From positions 558,001 through 622,000 of the forward strand of contig NZ_LANS01000001.1 in the NCBI RefSeq assembly GCF_000964685.1: a DNA stretch of 64,000 bases, read 5' to 3'. Positions 26,853-35,659 of this stretch are shown here, in pieces (position 1 is the stretch's first letter; each line of letters starts with the position of its first letter). A model generated the notes under the pieces. It worked only from the letters and a program-made list of their open reading frames with translations. It had not been told where the DNA came from and did not search any database. The position numbers were made by a program, and so were the translations under genes. Source of the stretch: Anaplasma phagocytophilum str. Webster. Lineage in GTDB: Bacteria; Pseudomonadota; Alphaproteobacteria; Rickettsiales; Anaplasmataceae.

Positions 26853-28118
26853 TTATAAGATCAGACGTATGCCACACTCAGCGCCAATGTAATCTAAGCT
26901 CAGGTCTACTTTTCCAGTTTTCACAGGTCTTTCTCCTGTTTTTTCGTCAAGGAATACAGTGCGCATCGGAACCCTATCATACCAACTATCACCTATAATA
27001 TGATGATAAAACCCCCCTACAAACGCGGTAACTCCTGAAGCAAAATTATAACTCAGACCAGCCTTTAATCTGTAGGCAAGTTTAGCTGCCCTATGTTCAT
27101 CCACTATTTCAACAAACGTGCTACCTAAACCCACGCATGAATATGCGGATGCGCGCTTTCTTGTTAGAGAAACATTGTGATCATAACAAGCGTTAACCAT
27201 TACTGAAGTTGCAGCAACAGATGGTATTTCCACAACTACACCATATCCTGTAGCAGCAGCAAGAATTCCTGCAAGTATTTTTCTTTCCTCTTTAGGGAGC
27301 TCTTTAATATCAGATACAATGTCCTTACTATTTACACTCCTGCCTCCACGCTCAAGACCATAACGATCACTACCTCCGTTATATCTCCACATCAAGTATG
27401 TCCCTATAGCTTTCCTCATGAAAGCTCCAAACCCTCCTACATCTGCTCCTTTGATGGAGTCTCTACATGCAGTTGGTGCAGCAGTCCCCCTCTCATCTCC
27501 ACCGAGACGAGCCTTCTTGCAAATCTTTTTATCAAGATCAGGACGTTGATCAGCAACACCATTCGCAAAAGCCAAAATTTCATCTTCCGTCAGGTTAGCC
27601 AGTCCTGAAATCAATTTTTCATACTGAGCACTTACTAAATAATATGGTAATAATCTGGAGAAAAACACGTACGCAACATCAGAATTCTCCTCTCTATTTT
27701 CCCCAGAGCTTACTCTAGCACCGAATTTTTCATGTCCAACTTCTAGTTCCAACCTTCCGCCCATCATCTTATATCCGATACTTCCTACCCAAGACATGAG
27801 CACACTGTTCTTGAACTGCACACTGAGATTAGGAGCATCCCAATCTATAGCTTCTGCGTTGAACCGATCTTCCTGATCATTTTTTAAGTAAGGCAATGCT
27901 ATATGTGTCTTTCCATCACCCACTATGTCGAACGTGCTTACCCTGCTTAATGCGGGAGCATAATCTAAGGCTACGTAGAACTTCTTAGAGTTAGGAGGTA
28001 GGTCATCTTTATAAATTGCGGCACTAGCATCTTCTCCCATAATCAACATGAGCAATATCACAGATGCTATGTATAATACTACCCTACTAACACAGCATAC
28101 CATTAAGTGTTCTACCAC
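26853..28118 (-). CDS. divergent Msp2/P44-family outer membrane protein
   Basis: A 421-residue member of the P44/Msp2 superfamily, clearly apart from the p44 cassettes. A hydrophobic N-terminus (MVCCVSRVVLYIASVILLML from the second Met at 28103) looks like a signal peptide cut after ASA. The superfamily landmarks are all changed but present: KFYVALDYAPALSRVSTF, YLKNDQEDRF, NSVLMSWVGSIGYKMMGG, CRDS in the core, [46 protein letters not shown], and a C-terminal strand GAECGIRLIL. The two central cysteines (KKICKK, TACRDS) are kept but the WP is not. It sits alone, neither truncated nor cassette-like, so it is probably a constitutive paralogue. Which of the two starts is used is uncertain. Confidence 0.9.
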   Translation of the reverse strand: MVEHLMVCCVSRVVLYIASVILLMLIMGEDASAAIYKDDLPPNSKKFYVALDYAPALSRVSTFDIVGDGKTHIALPYLKNDQEDRFNAEAIDWDAPNLSVQFKNSVLMSWVGSIGYKMMGGRLELEVGHEKFGARVSSGENREENSDVAYVFFSRLLPYYLVSAQYEKLISGLANLTEDEILAFANGVADQRPDLDKKICKKARLGGDERGTAAPTACRDSIKGADVGGFGAFMRKAIGTYLMWRYNGGSDRYGLERGGRSVNSKDIVSDIKELPKEERKILAGILAAATGYGVVVEIPSVAATSVMVNACYDHNVSLTRKRASAYSCVGLGSTFVEIVDEHRAAKLAYRLKAGLSYNFASGVTAFVGGFYHHIIGDSWYDRVPMRTVFLDEKTGERPVKTGKVDLSLDYIGAECGIRLIL

Positions 28119-28437
28119 ATACCCTCCGTAGTTGTTATTTACAACACGTTCATAAGCTCACTCTAACCAAATACTGGAAAGGCACACTCATCAGAACAAC
28201 ACCAATCGCGTATGGTTCACAGCACTTTTATAAGCGCCCATTCCAAATACGTCGCAAGGTTATATGTATGATCATATTTTTCCACTAGATATTCATCCAT
28301 ATCTTCAGTTGCATAACTGCTGTTAATAACTACTTAATAGGATACATAACTACTATACTTGTGCCCAAAGCAAGCTATAAAAGCACTAAGAAATAAAGTA
28401 TGTAGCATAAAGACTAAGAGGTCATTGTCGCAAGATC
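28119..28437. other. upstream region of the divergent Msp2-like gene
   Basis: About 319 bp without an open frame. Upstream sequence for the minus-strand gene at 28118 should be here; no confident promoter was identified. Confidence 0.4.
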
Positions 28438-28543
28438 GCACCACCAGTCTCCAAAGCGCTAACGTCATCATGAGCCCTGACATCATTCCCAGCCATGACT
28501 ATAGCCATAGACATCATTACGCTTCCTAATAATAGCTTACGTC
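28438..28543 (-). pseudogene. solitary p44 N-terminal fragment
   Basis: On the minus strand this encodes the p44 signal-peptide region and mature start only, from about KLLLGSVMM to [15 protein letters not shown], and nothing after that. It is the reverse of the other truncated copies, which lack exactly this part. It contains neither an HV core nor a 3' block, so it cannot be a donor of variable sequence. The ATG-proximal MRSRS codons are also lost. Confidence 0.8.
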
Positions 28544-28591
28544 CAATAATAACCGCGGTATCGAGATTTGGTTTGCAGCTTTTTGAGCTCC

Positions 28592-28925
28592 TTAGCAGTA
28601 CTTTTGAAACTGCAAGACAGCTTGTGAACTTGTAATGCGTTCAATACCATCATTAAACACAGAACAGGTTAGATTGCTTGCTAAGCGTATTTGCAAGATG
28701 GGATTTTTGCTCTCTGTTATGTTCTGTATTCGAAAAACAGATGTTTCAGGGTTATGAAAATCGTTAACCTCCCTTTTAATAATTCCTTTTCCGACTTCTA
28801 ATTTAAATTGATGTTGGAAGCGTAGAGCACAAAGAGAATATCTAAAATCGTCCACTATTTGGCTTCCAGTAAATACCTCAATCTGGACATGTAATAGAAA
28901 ATACGGTATAACAGAACCTGTTTTT
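28592..28925 (-). pseudogene. unidentified reading frame related to the p44 spacer
   Basis: An open minus-strand frame (its ATG at 28960 lies inside the next gene) with an ordinary soluble composition: FQHQFKLEVGKGIIKREVNDF, then ASNLTCSVFNDGIERITSS and QAVLQF near the end. The last part matches the middle of the p44 spacers, whose frame reads DGIERITGQAVLQF. I do not recognise the family. It may be a gene remnant, the source of the spacer sequence, or another decayed spacer. It lies next to the solitary p44 N-terminal fragment, as expected if both belong to an old p44 locus. Confidence 0.35.
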
Positions 28926-28940
28926 CTCCTGCATACTAAT

Positions 28941-29558
28941 ATGATTAGGGTCGTTTGCACAAATTGCAGTGCTGTGTATAGCGTAGCGGGTGCAAGAATT
29001 CCTAAGAAAGGGAAAGAGGTAAAGTGTTCTCACTGTCACCACACGTGGCTTTTTATGCCAGAAAATGTGAGTATACCTTCTAAAGGTCCGCCTGGTGGTA
29101 AAAAAGAACGGGTAGAGAAGTTCTTTTGGGGGAAGACTTTGATACAAATGATAATTTTATTTCCCCTTTTGTTCTTCTTTTCGTCCTCCTTTCAAGATCG
29201 TTTCTCATACACCTTTAGAAAGATTTATCGCTTAACCGAGATCTATGACACTTCTGACATTAAGTTGCGTAGCTCCGGGGTGGAAGTATTAGAAGTGCAT
29301 GGTGATGGTACCATGCAAGTGAGAGTCAGGTGGATCATAATAAATAACGCGGACAAGGAACGATTTGTGCCTGATGTGCGCTTTACTTTCTATGATGAGA
29401 ACCAAAAAAGTGTATTCTCAAAAAAAATAGAAGTAGATAAGTACAATGTGATAAAAAGCAAGACAGGTATGCATTTCGAAAGGGTCATTGAGGGAGTGCC
29501 CAGTTCAGCAAATACAGTTCAGGTTCGTGCAGGTAACGCTTTTGAGATCTTTTTCTAA
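28941..29558 (+). CDS. zinc-ribbon (MJ0042-type) membrane protein
   Basis: A 205-residue protein beginning with a zinc ribbon of the MJ0042/zinc_ribbon_5 type: VVCTNCSAVYSV, then VKCSHCHHTWLF, so four cysteines in two CxxC pairs within the first 40 residues. A basic linker leads to one transmembrane segment (about 72-90, MIILFPLLFFFSSS) and then a ~110-residue extracytoplasmic domain with VLEVHGDGTMQVRVRWIIIN, like the DUF3426 domain in many such proteins. The function is unknown for the family. Its end overlaps the start of xseA, implying co-transcription. Confidence 0.8.
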   Translation: MIRVVCTNCSAVYSVAGARIPKKGKEVKCSHCHHTWLFMPENVSIPSKGPPGGKKERVEKFFWGKTLIQMIILFPLLFFFSSSFQDRFSYTFRKIYRLTEIYDTSDIKLRSSGVEVLEVHGDGTMQVRVRWIIINNADKERFVPDVRFTFYDENQKSVFSKKIEVDKYNVIKSKTGMHFERVIEGVPSSANTVQVRAGNAFEIFF

Positions 29559-30723
29559 CGATATACCGGAGTTTACCGTAACAGAAATTACGGGTGTGCT
29601 GCAAAGATTCATGCAGGAAACGTTCTATAGCATAAAAGTTAGAGGGGAAATTAGTGGCTTATCTAGACCCAATTCGGGACACGTATACTTTACGCTAAAG
29701 GACAGCAACTCTGTAATCAACGCCGTATGTTGGAACGGCACAAGGCTCAAGGTACAGTTTTGCGATGGATTGGAAGTAGTGTGTACCGGTTATTTAAGCG
29801 TGTACCAATCAAAGTATCAGTTGATTGTAACCGATATGACATTGGCAGGTTATGGGAAATTGGCTGCCATGCTTGCAGAACTGAAGAAAAAGCTGGAACT
29901 CGAAGGGCTTTTTAGCCCTGCACGGAAGAAAAAGCTTCCGTTTTTACCGACAAAGATAGGAGTGATAACTTCTCCTACAGGTGCCGTTATTAGCGATATT
30001 ATAAGTCGAGTAAAGCAAAGATTCCCGAGCAATGTTGTTGTATGGCCTGTACAAGTGCAAGGAGATAGAGCCAGCGCCATGGTTATTGAGGCCATTAAGG
30101 GATTTAATAGCTTTGCAGACCCTCCCCATGTGATAATTGTGGCGAGAGGTGGAGGAAGCTTCGAAGACTTATGGCCGTTTAATGATGAAGAACTAGCTAG
30201 AACTGTTGCGGCATCCAAAATCCCTATTGTCTCAGCCATAGGGCATGAAACAGATTTTACAATAATAGACTACGCAGCAGACTTGCGTGCTTCGACTCCA
30301 ACAGCTGCTGTGGAGCTGGTGTTGCCGGAAAAAAGTAAACTAGTTGCTAGCATAAACGAAAAATTTGTTCGCACTAAAATCTCCTTTGAGCGAATAGTGA
30401 AAATGCAAGAATATCGCCTGTTGAGGCTACACGGTATTCTAACAGAGAAGAAAAATAGTCTACTACAAAAAAGTAGAGTTGCTTTGGAATATCAGCAAAA
30501 AATCCGATACCTTCTGCAGGTTTCCTTACTAAGGAAAAGACAATACCTAGAAAGTTTGATGCAGAGACTTTCCTACTATGACAGCAAACATATCTTGAGT
30601 GTTGGTTATGCTATAGTACGCGATGAACACGAAAAGCAGATAAGCTCCGTAGAAGCTCTTTCGACTAATGACACAATAACCATAGAGCTCAAGGATGGTA
30701 AACGCCGCGCTATCATCATATGA
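29527..30723 (+). CDS. xseA: exodeoxyribonuclease VII large subunit
   Basis: Catalytic subunit of ExoVII, which degrades single-stranded DNA together with the small subunit XseB. The OB-fold N-terminus is visible: PEFTVTEITGVLQRFMQE, then KVRGEISGLSRPNSGHVYFTL in pieces. The central catalytic region has VITSPTGAVISDI, FPSNVVVWPVQVQG, VIIVARGGGSFEDLWPFNDEE and AIGHETDFTIIDYAADLRA. A coiled-coil C-terminus follows. The frame is open from TTG 29488; I choose GTG 29527 (398 residues, typical length), with TTG 29542 as another possibility. All of these overlap the zinc-ribbon gene, so translation may be coupled. Confidence 0.93.
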   Translation: MQVTLLRSFSNDIPEFTVTEITGVLQRFMQETFYSIKVRGEISGLSRPNSGHVYFTLKDSNSVINAVCWNGTRLKVQFCDGLEVVCTGYLSVYQSKYQLIVTDMTLAGYGKLAAMLAELKKKLELEGLFSPARKKKLPFLPTKIGVITSPTGAVISDIISRVKQRFPSNVVVWPVQVQGDRASAMVIEAIKGFNSFADPPHVIIVARGGGSFEDLWPFNDEELARTVAASKIPIVSAIGHETDFTIIDYAADLRASTPTAAVELVLPEKSKLVASINEKFVRTKISFERIVKMQEYRLLRLHGILTEKKNSLLQKSRVALEYQQKIRYLLQVSLLRKRQYLESLMQRLSYYDSKHILSVGYAIVRDEHEKQISSVEALSTNDTITIELKDGKRRAIII

Positions 30724-30791
30724 ACCAACTTTTCTTCGTTCTCTCCGGTCTCGATTCCCTTTACGTAGTGCTAAAAATACGTGTACTACCT

Positions 30792-31952
30792 CTACAATGC
30801 AAGGAAGTGCAGAAGTGCTCCTCCGCCAGTAGAGACATATGAAAAATCTTGTTCACAATAACCAAACGATCGCATAGCGAATATACTATCGCCGCCCCCT
30901 ATGATAGTTTTAGCTCCGTTTTCCTTATGGCAAGATACGAGTGCTTTGGTTAATCTCTCAGTTCCTCCCTTAAAAGACTCATGCTCGAAAACACCTAATG
31001 GCCCATTCCAAAATATGGTTTTACACTTCCTGATGGTTTCTTCTATGATGCGGGAAGTTTTCTCCCCAATATCAAATATTGAGTCTTCCATTGTTACATC
31101 GTTATTATCTTTTACCGTAACTGGACCTTCTAGGTTTTGCGCGACTGCGTGATCTACAGGTAATATGATCTTACAACCACTCTCTTTCGCAGCTTCTATA
31201 ACTGCCAAGGCTTCTTCAACATTTTTCTCAAAAAACGAATTTCCAACCTTGAATCCCATGGCATCTAGAAACGTGGTGGATAAACTTCCTCCCAATATTA
31301 GAAAATCTAGCCTGCTTGCGAAATTTCGGAGCATAGGTATCTTTACAGAAGTTTTCGCTCCACCTATTATGGCAGCCCCGGGGCTTTCACTCACGATACC
31401 ATCTAAGTAATTTAGTTCTTCTTGTAGATTGAACCCCGCAAATGATGGCAGTAGATTCATAATGGCATCTACGGAAGCATGCTTTCTATGGGAGCAAGAA
31501 AACGCATCATTAACATACATGTCTGCCAGAGATGCGAGCTGCCCGGCAAACCCTAAATCGTTCTCTACTTCACCAGTAAAAAATCTAAGGTTTTCCAGCA
31601 AAACTACAGAGCCCCAAGGTAGGGAATCTATCACGCTATCAACTTCTTCTCTGGTAATATCGGGAATGAAAGTAATTTCAACTCCTAAGACTTTGCTTAC
31701 AACATCTACTACCTGCTTTAGAGAAAACTCCTCTTCTTGTGCCTTAGGTCTTCCAAGGTGGGAAATCATAACAACCTTTGCCTTAGCCTTTACCAGAAAC
31801 TCAACTGTAGGTGCAATCCTCTCTATTCTGGTTTTATCATGAACCTCTCCATTGCTAATGGGAACATTGAGGTCAACACGCAACAGAACCCGACTGTTGC
31901 TTATATTAGCAGCATCTATTACTGGTAAATCCCGGATATCTCCCATACGCAA
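30792..31952 (-). CDS. pgk: phosphoglycerate kinase
   Basis: Transfers phosphate between 1,3-bisphosphoglycerate and ADP; it works next to GAPDH (5647-6657). The 386 residues are about the usual length. The N-terminal substrate site has RVLLRVDLNVPISNG, RIERIAPTVEFLV and MISHLGRPKA. The central region has VVLLENLRFFTGE and NDAFSCSHRKHAS. The C-terminal nucleotide domain has IGGAKTSVKIPMLRNF, the IFWNGPLGVFEH motif and GGGDSIFAM, then STGGGALLHFLAL. In place of the K in the usual GGAKVSxKI there is GGAKTSVKI, conservative. A start at 31952 or two codons later at 31946 is possible. Confidence 0.97.
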   Translation of the reverse strand: MRMGDIRDLPVIDAANISNSRVLLRVDLNVPISNGEVHDKTRIERIAPTVEFLVKAKAKVVMISHLGRPKAQEEEFSLKQVVDVVSKVLGVEITFIPDITREEVDSVIDSLPWGSVVLLENLRFFTGEVENDLGFAGQLASLADMYVNDAFSCSHRKHASVDAIMNLLPSFAGFNLQEELNYLDGIVSESPGAAIIGGAKTSVKIPMLRNFASRLDFLILGGSLSTTFLDAMGFKVGNSFFEKNVEEALAVIEAAKESGCKIILPVDHAVAQNLEGPVTVKDNNDVTMEDSIFDIGEKTSRIIEETIRKCKTIFWNGPLGVFEHESFKGGTERLTKALVSCHKENGAKTIIGGGDSIFAMRSFGYCEQDFSYVSTGGGALLHFLAL

Positions 31953-32429
31953 AAATCATCTCCCAAGTTTTGAAAAAAACGTGATATAGGCACATTAATG
32001 CCTCACCGCAGAAGTTTACACACGTGTAGTATACGATACAAGCAATAACTATACGTACATAGCAACATAAACGCTGCAGAAAATTAAGTGATTCTGGAGA
32101 TACTTTTGGCCATGTGGTGTTAAACTGCATTTGTCACGTATGATCGCGACGCTACGAGGTTGTATTTATGCTCAAACTTTAACCCTTTCTTTCTAATGCG
32201 ATGACAATTTGTGCAATCGCCGTTTTGATTCGTGCATGTTACCAATATGGGTAACATTTCCTTACAAGAAATGGGGTTTCATACTTAATGGAGTTTCTTA
32301 TATTGTTATCAAATAGTTATCTGAGTTACACCAGAAACTAGAACAAATGCCGTCTAATTTCACCATTATTCATTATTTAACTATGCAGCATGTATAATTC
32401 AGCACTGCTAGTGTTACAGGGAGGATTGT
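31953..32429. other. divergent intergenic region with a small palindrome
   Basis: About 477 bp between the divergently oriented pgk and the orphan gene at 32430. It has no coding frame. A perfect 8-bp inverted repeat, ATGTTACC-AATATG-GGTAACAT (32236-32257), could be an operator or a small hairpin. GGGAGGA 8-14 bases before ATG 32430 is a good ribosome binding site. Confidence 0.4.
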
Positions 32430-32855
32430 ATGGAGCAAGTGCCTGATGCCACACAGGGAAGTACCGGGCCTTCGGGAATACAGTGGGAGGTAGTCAAACA
32501 CAAAAAATACGGCAGCCGTAGTTTATCCCGCGTATCCTGCTTATACTCCTTGAAGATATATGGTGTAAACGGTGTTCTTGCTTTTGATACTGAACCCATT
32601 AGGAATGTGTTACTAAGAATTAACCTATCGGTAGACTGTGTATTGTTGAACAAAGCCGTCAGCATAGAAATACTGGACGGTATATCTTTTGGAAAGTTTG
32701 CAAGTAAGAAGAAAAATTACTCTTCACGCCTACAAGATTTGTCTAAACACTTCGAAAGTGTGCTGGGTATTATCCTGCCAGAAAGCCTAAAGAAAAGCTT
32801 CTATGAAGAATTTGATGAAGCTGCAAAATTATTGAGAAGCTCATTCAGCATCTAG
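32430..32855 (+). CDS. hypothetical protein (Anaplasma-type orphan)
   Basis: A 141-residue soluble protein that I do not recognise. A good ribosome binding site (GGGAGGA) precedes the ATG. The N-terminal 20 residues are polar, followed by a mixed region (LYSLKIYGVNGVLAFDTE, then LLRINLSVDCVLLNKAVSIEI) and a helical C-terminus (LQDLSKHFESVLGIILPESL, then LKKSFYEEFDEAAKLLRSSF). There is no signal peptide, membrane segment or cysteine motif. It stands alone between divergent pgk and the truncated ribA copy. The ribosome binding site, normal codon use and clean frame argue that it is real. Confidence 0.6.
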   Translation: MEQVPDATQGSTGPSGIQWEVVKHKKYGSRSLSRVSCLYSLKIYGVNGVLAFDTEPIRNVLLRINLSVDCVLLNKAVSIEILDGISFGKFASKKKNYSSRLQDLSKHFESVLGIILPESLKKSFYEEFDEAAKLLRSSFSI

Positions 32856-33324
32856 AATATTACAGTTTTTCCATCATCGCCGTTCTTGGTTTAGAGCTAC
32901 ATTTCCTCACACAGACAGCACTAGCAGATATGACAATTTCATGGTCTTTAGTACAAGTATTGTGCTAGCATTTTACTATGGGAGAGTCAAAAAGCTTCAG
33001 ATGTTACAAGTGGTAAATCTCACGATATATTTGCTCACTTGTTACTCTACGAGAATCAGTCAGGAGATAGGTACCTAGTGGATCGGTGATGCGGCTTCAA
33101 GCAGGTAGTTTTTGTTTGAAGTTGCTAGAAAGAGAACACAATTCAAACCACTGCTGATAGGAATTACATCCTCTTGTTCACTGGTACAGTGCCCAGCAGC
33201 AAACTCATAGTTCTGGCGTAACTGTGCACTTATTAGTTGCCAACATGATAGAGCAGTACAGCTTGCTCGTAGAAATGCTAACCATTCCATCTCGCTTCAA
33301 CAATGCGGAGGAGAACTACGCAAG
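32856..33324. other. gene-free stretch downstream of truncated ribA
   Basis: About 469 bp. One short minus-strand frame (33075-33290) has no conserved features and is not called. The edge of the 925-bp inverted repeat lies at 33325. Confidence 0.4.
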
Positions 33325-34249
33325 ATCCGCCGTCGATCCTAGTTTGTATGCCCCAAACGGGTCTGCTTGGTTTTAATATAATTTCCGTTATATTCGTTGA
33401 TCTCCATGTGAAAAGGGATAGTTTTCGTCACATCAAATCCATACTTACCTATCTCCTGCACTTTGTGAGGATTATTGGTTAGCAACTGGAGACTCGATAC
33501 TCCCAGGTTCCTTAAAATCATGGCTGCAGGTAAGAATATGCGTTCATCGTCATCAAATCCTAGAAACCTGTTAGCATCCACTGTATCTAGGGAATTCTGC
33601 ATCTGCAAACTGTATGCCCTGATTTTGTTAGCAAGACCAATTCCGCGACCTTCTTGAGAAATGTAAAGAATGATACCCCCAGCCTGTTCAGCCAAAAGCT
33701 TTACTGCTGTGAGTAACTGACTGCGACAGTCACACGATAGACTCCCCAATAGGTCTCCTGTGTAACACGAAGAGTGCAGCCTCACTACAATGTTTTCAAT
33801 TGCTGGCTCACCTATAACTATTGCGTAATGTTCTGGCTCACCAATTTTAGACCGATACACTATGATCTTTGATTTAAGTGAATCCTGGAGATATAGATCA
33901 GATCGACACACTTCTTGTAAGACGTACTCCTGTGTGTAGTCTGTTAGCGCCTTTCCGGCTAAATGCAATATTCCATTACATTTGCACCAATCGTACATCT
34001 CTTCTATGTTCCCAAATCCCATATCTATCACTAGCGCTGATGGTAGCAATTTTGCCATCTTTACTAGGTCTATTGCTAGACTATCTAGTGGACTCAAGCT
34101 CTCTTCGACAGGTACACTACGTGTCTCTTCTGGTAAACCACTCATAAGAGTTCTTATATCTGCGAGTGACAGGGTGTTAGCTCCTACTCGTGATAACTTA
34201 TCGTTCGTTGTTACATACGATGCTCGCTGTGCCGTGAGGAGGATATATA
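33325..34249 (-). repeat. left arm of a 925-bp inverted repeat (ribA)
   Basis: Reverse complement of 37114-38038 (coordinates sum to 71363), collinear from end to end with no indel; one mismatch was noticed near the outer edge (33328). The two arms encode the same 304-residue ribA segment without a difference in translation. The segment between the arms is 2864 bp. Confidence 0.9.
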
Positions 34250-34352
34250 AAGAGGTTATATAAATCAGTGGAAGAGTTTCCAAAGTGATGCGCCATCTAT
34301 ATGCACTCTCACAAACGTATATCCTGAAAAACTGAACACAATTGTCTGCCAA
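33339..34352 (-). pseudogene. ribA: N-terminally truncated second copy of ribA
   Basis: From ILLTAQRASYVTTNDKL to the C-terminus (about 303 residues) the translation is identical to the ribA gene at 36921-38024. The first ~63 residues of the gene are missing. The upstream frame (MADNCVQFFRIY...) comes from unrelated DNA, so the 337-residue frame is a chance fusion. The whole GTP cyclohydrolase II catalytic domain is retained (HSSCYTGDLLGSLSCDC, EGRGIGLANKIRAY), so a product could be active if it is translated. No ribosome binding site or promoter was recognised for it. Lack of drift implies a recent duplication or ongoing gene conversion. Confidence 0.85.
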
Positions 34353-35075
34353 GGTCCTTCTTGGAAACTGTGTTGCTAAATAGATATTTGCATCGTGTAA
34401 GTGGTAGCTATGTTACTAGGTCTTATACTGTATTTTCACATTTGAGATTGCAACGTAGCGTGAATGTTTCCAGAACGCGTAATACATGAAGGAATCTCCT
34501 TCATGGTAGCACTGGAGTGAAACATACCATAGCGTTTCCATCCACAAACGAGAAGTTTAGTTACACTTGATGTAGTGCATCTTATAATTTTAGGCACAAC
34601 CAACGTGAAAATCATTCATGGATACTCTCGTAATATAAAATTGGGATTTCATTGAAGTTAACAACAGTTTTTGTCAAAGCATTACACATGTACATGTGTT
34701 CTATTAAGTAAACCTCTTATGGAAGCGGTGTTTTATAGTGTGCTTATAAACTTGGATTGCTTATATCTCACGCGCCATCTTCTAAACAATGAGAATATCT
34801 GCAAACTGGGAAAAACAATCGACCATATTCGATAGGAAGAACGCTCCTATATGAAGTAAGTGAAATTATTCTTCAAAATTGTGAGTATATAGAGTGTATT
34901 CTCTCGAAAAGTTGTAACGGTTGTGCTACAAGGTAGGGGGGGTTTGTCTTTATAGGGAAGAGTAGCACCACGTAAACAGTAGTTAATACAAAGTAAACGG
35001 TGAGCTGCTACCGTGTCGAGGCTTAAGCTTGACTAGTGCTTCGTCTGCTAAGTTTTGGGTTACTACTCGTAATGA
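34353..35075. other. gene-free stretch inside the inverted-repeat segment
   Basis: About 723 bp with no convincing frame, no tRNA and no p44 homology. It is upstream of both the truncated ribA (minus) and the membrane protein at 35076 (plus). No duplicate of another gene in the window was spotted. Confidence 0.45.
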
Positions 35076-35618
35076 ATGAGTTATTATTGCGTGGTAGTGT
35101 GTGGTGGATTGTGTATTATGCGTATGCTTCTGATGTACAGCAGTGCGGTAATGTTGCTAATGGTCTATCGTAGTTTTATTACGGCTTGCAGGATTGCTTT
35201 GCTTGCATGTATGGTTGGTATGGTTTGCGTAGACGAGGATGAGCTTAGAGGATGGAATACGGGCTCACCGTTTGTTGGGGTTTCTGTTTCTATGCTGTGC
35301 TGCCTAGTGATGTTTCTTTTTTTGTTGTTACAGGTGGTTATACTTGCTTGTCTTGTGGCTTCTGTGTCGAGATACAAAAGTTTTGCTGCTGTGGTTATGT
35401 GGGTAGCGTTTGCTATGCATCGTAGGGTGTTTCCTTCTACTCGTGAGCGTGATGCTCATGTTGTATTACCGAAAGGTAACGTCTCTTCCATAAGTAATGA
35501 TGAGGAAGTACGTAACCGTGTGGTGGGGAGTATTATGTGGCTCCAAAAAGTATCTAGCATGTCAGCTGCCGAGATGTTACCTCTAGGTAGTTTTTGTCCT
35601 AGGAAGCAGTTAAGATAG
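35076..35618 (+). CDS. hypothetical two-helix membrane protein
   Basis: A 180-residue protein that I do not recognise. It has hydrophobic segments at about 16-52 and 66-97, the second very rich in C, L, V and M (SMLCCLVMFLFLLLQVVILA), then a positively charged cytoplasmic-looking tail of ~75 residues. ATG 35076 is the first start; ATG 35118 (MRMLLMYSS) would give a tidier membrane start. No ribosome binding site is obvious for either. It is followed 41 bp later by the methyltransferase. The frame is clean with genus-typical codon use, so I judge it real but unassigned. Confidence 0.55.
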   Translation: MSYYCVVVCGGLCIMRMLLMYSSAVMLLMVYRSFITACRIALLACMVGMVCVDEDELRGWNTGSPFVGVSVSMLCCLVMFLFLLLQVVILACLVASVSRYKSFAAVVMWVAFAMHRRVFPSTRERDAHVVLPKGNVSSISNDEEVRNRVVGSIMWLQKVSSMSAAEMLPLGSFCPRKQLR

Positions 35619-35659
35619 TACAGATGGGTCTGCGAAAAGTTTTTTGACTATGGTAAGCT

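Noticed and set aside
33075-33290. 71-codon minus-strand frame downstream of truncated ribA
   Set aside because: No ribosome binding site, no motif, short; likely chance.
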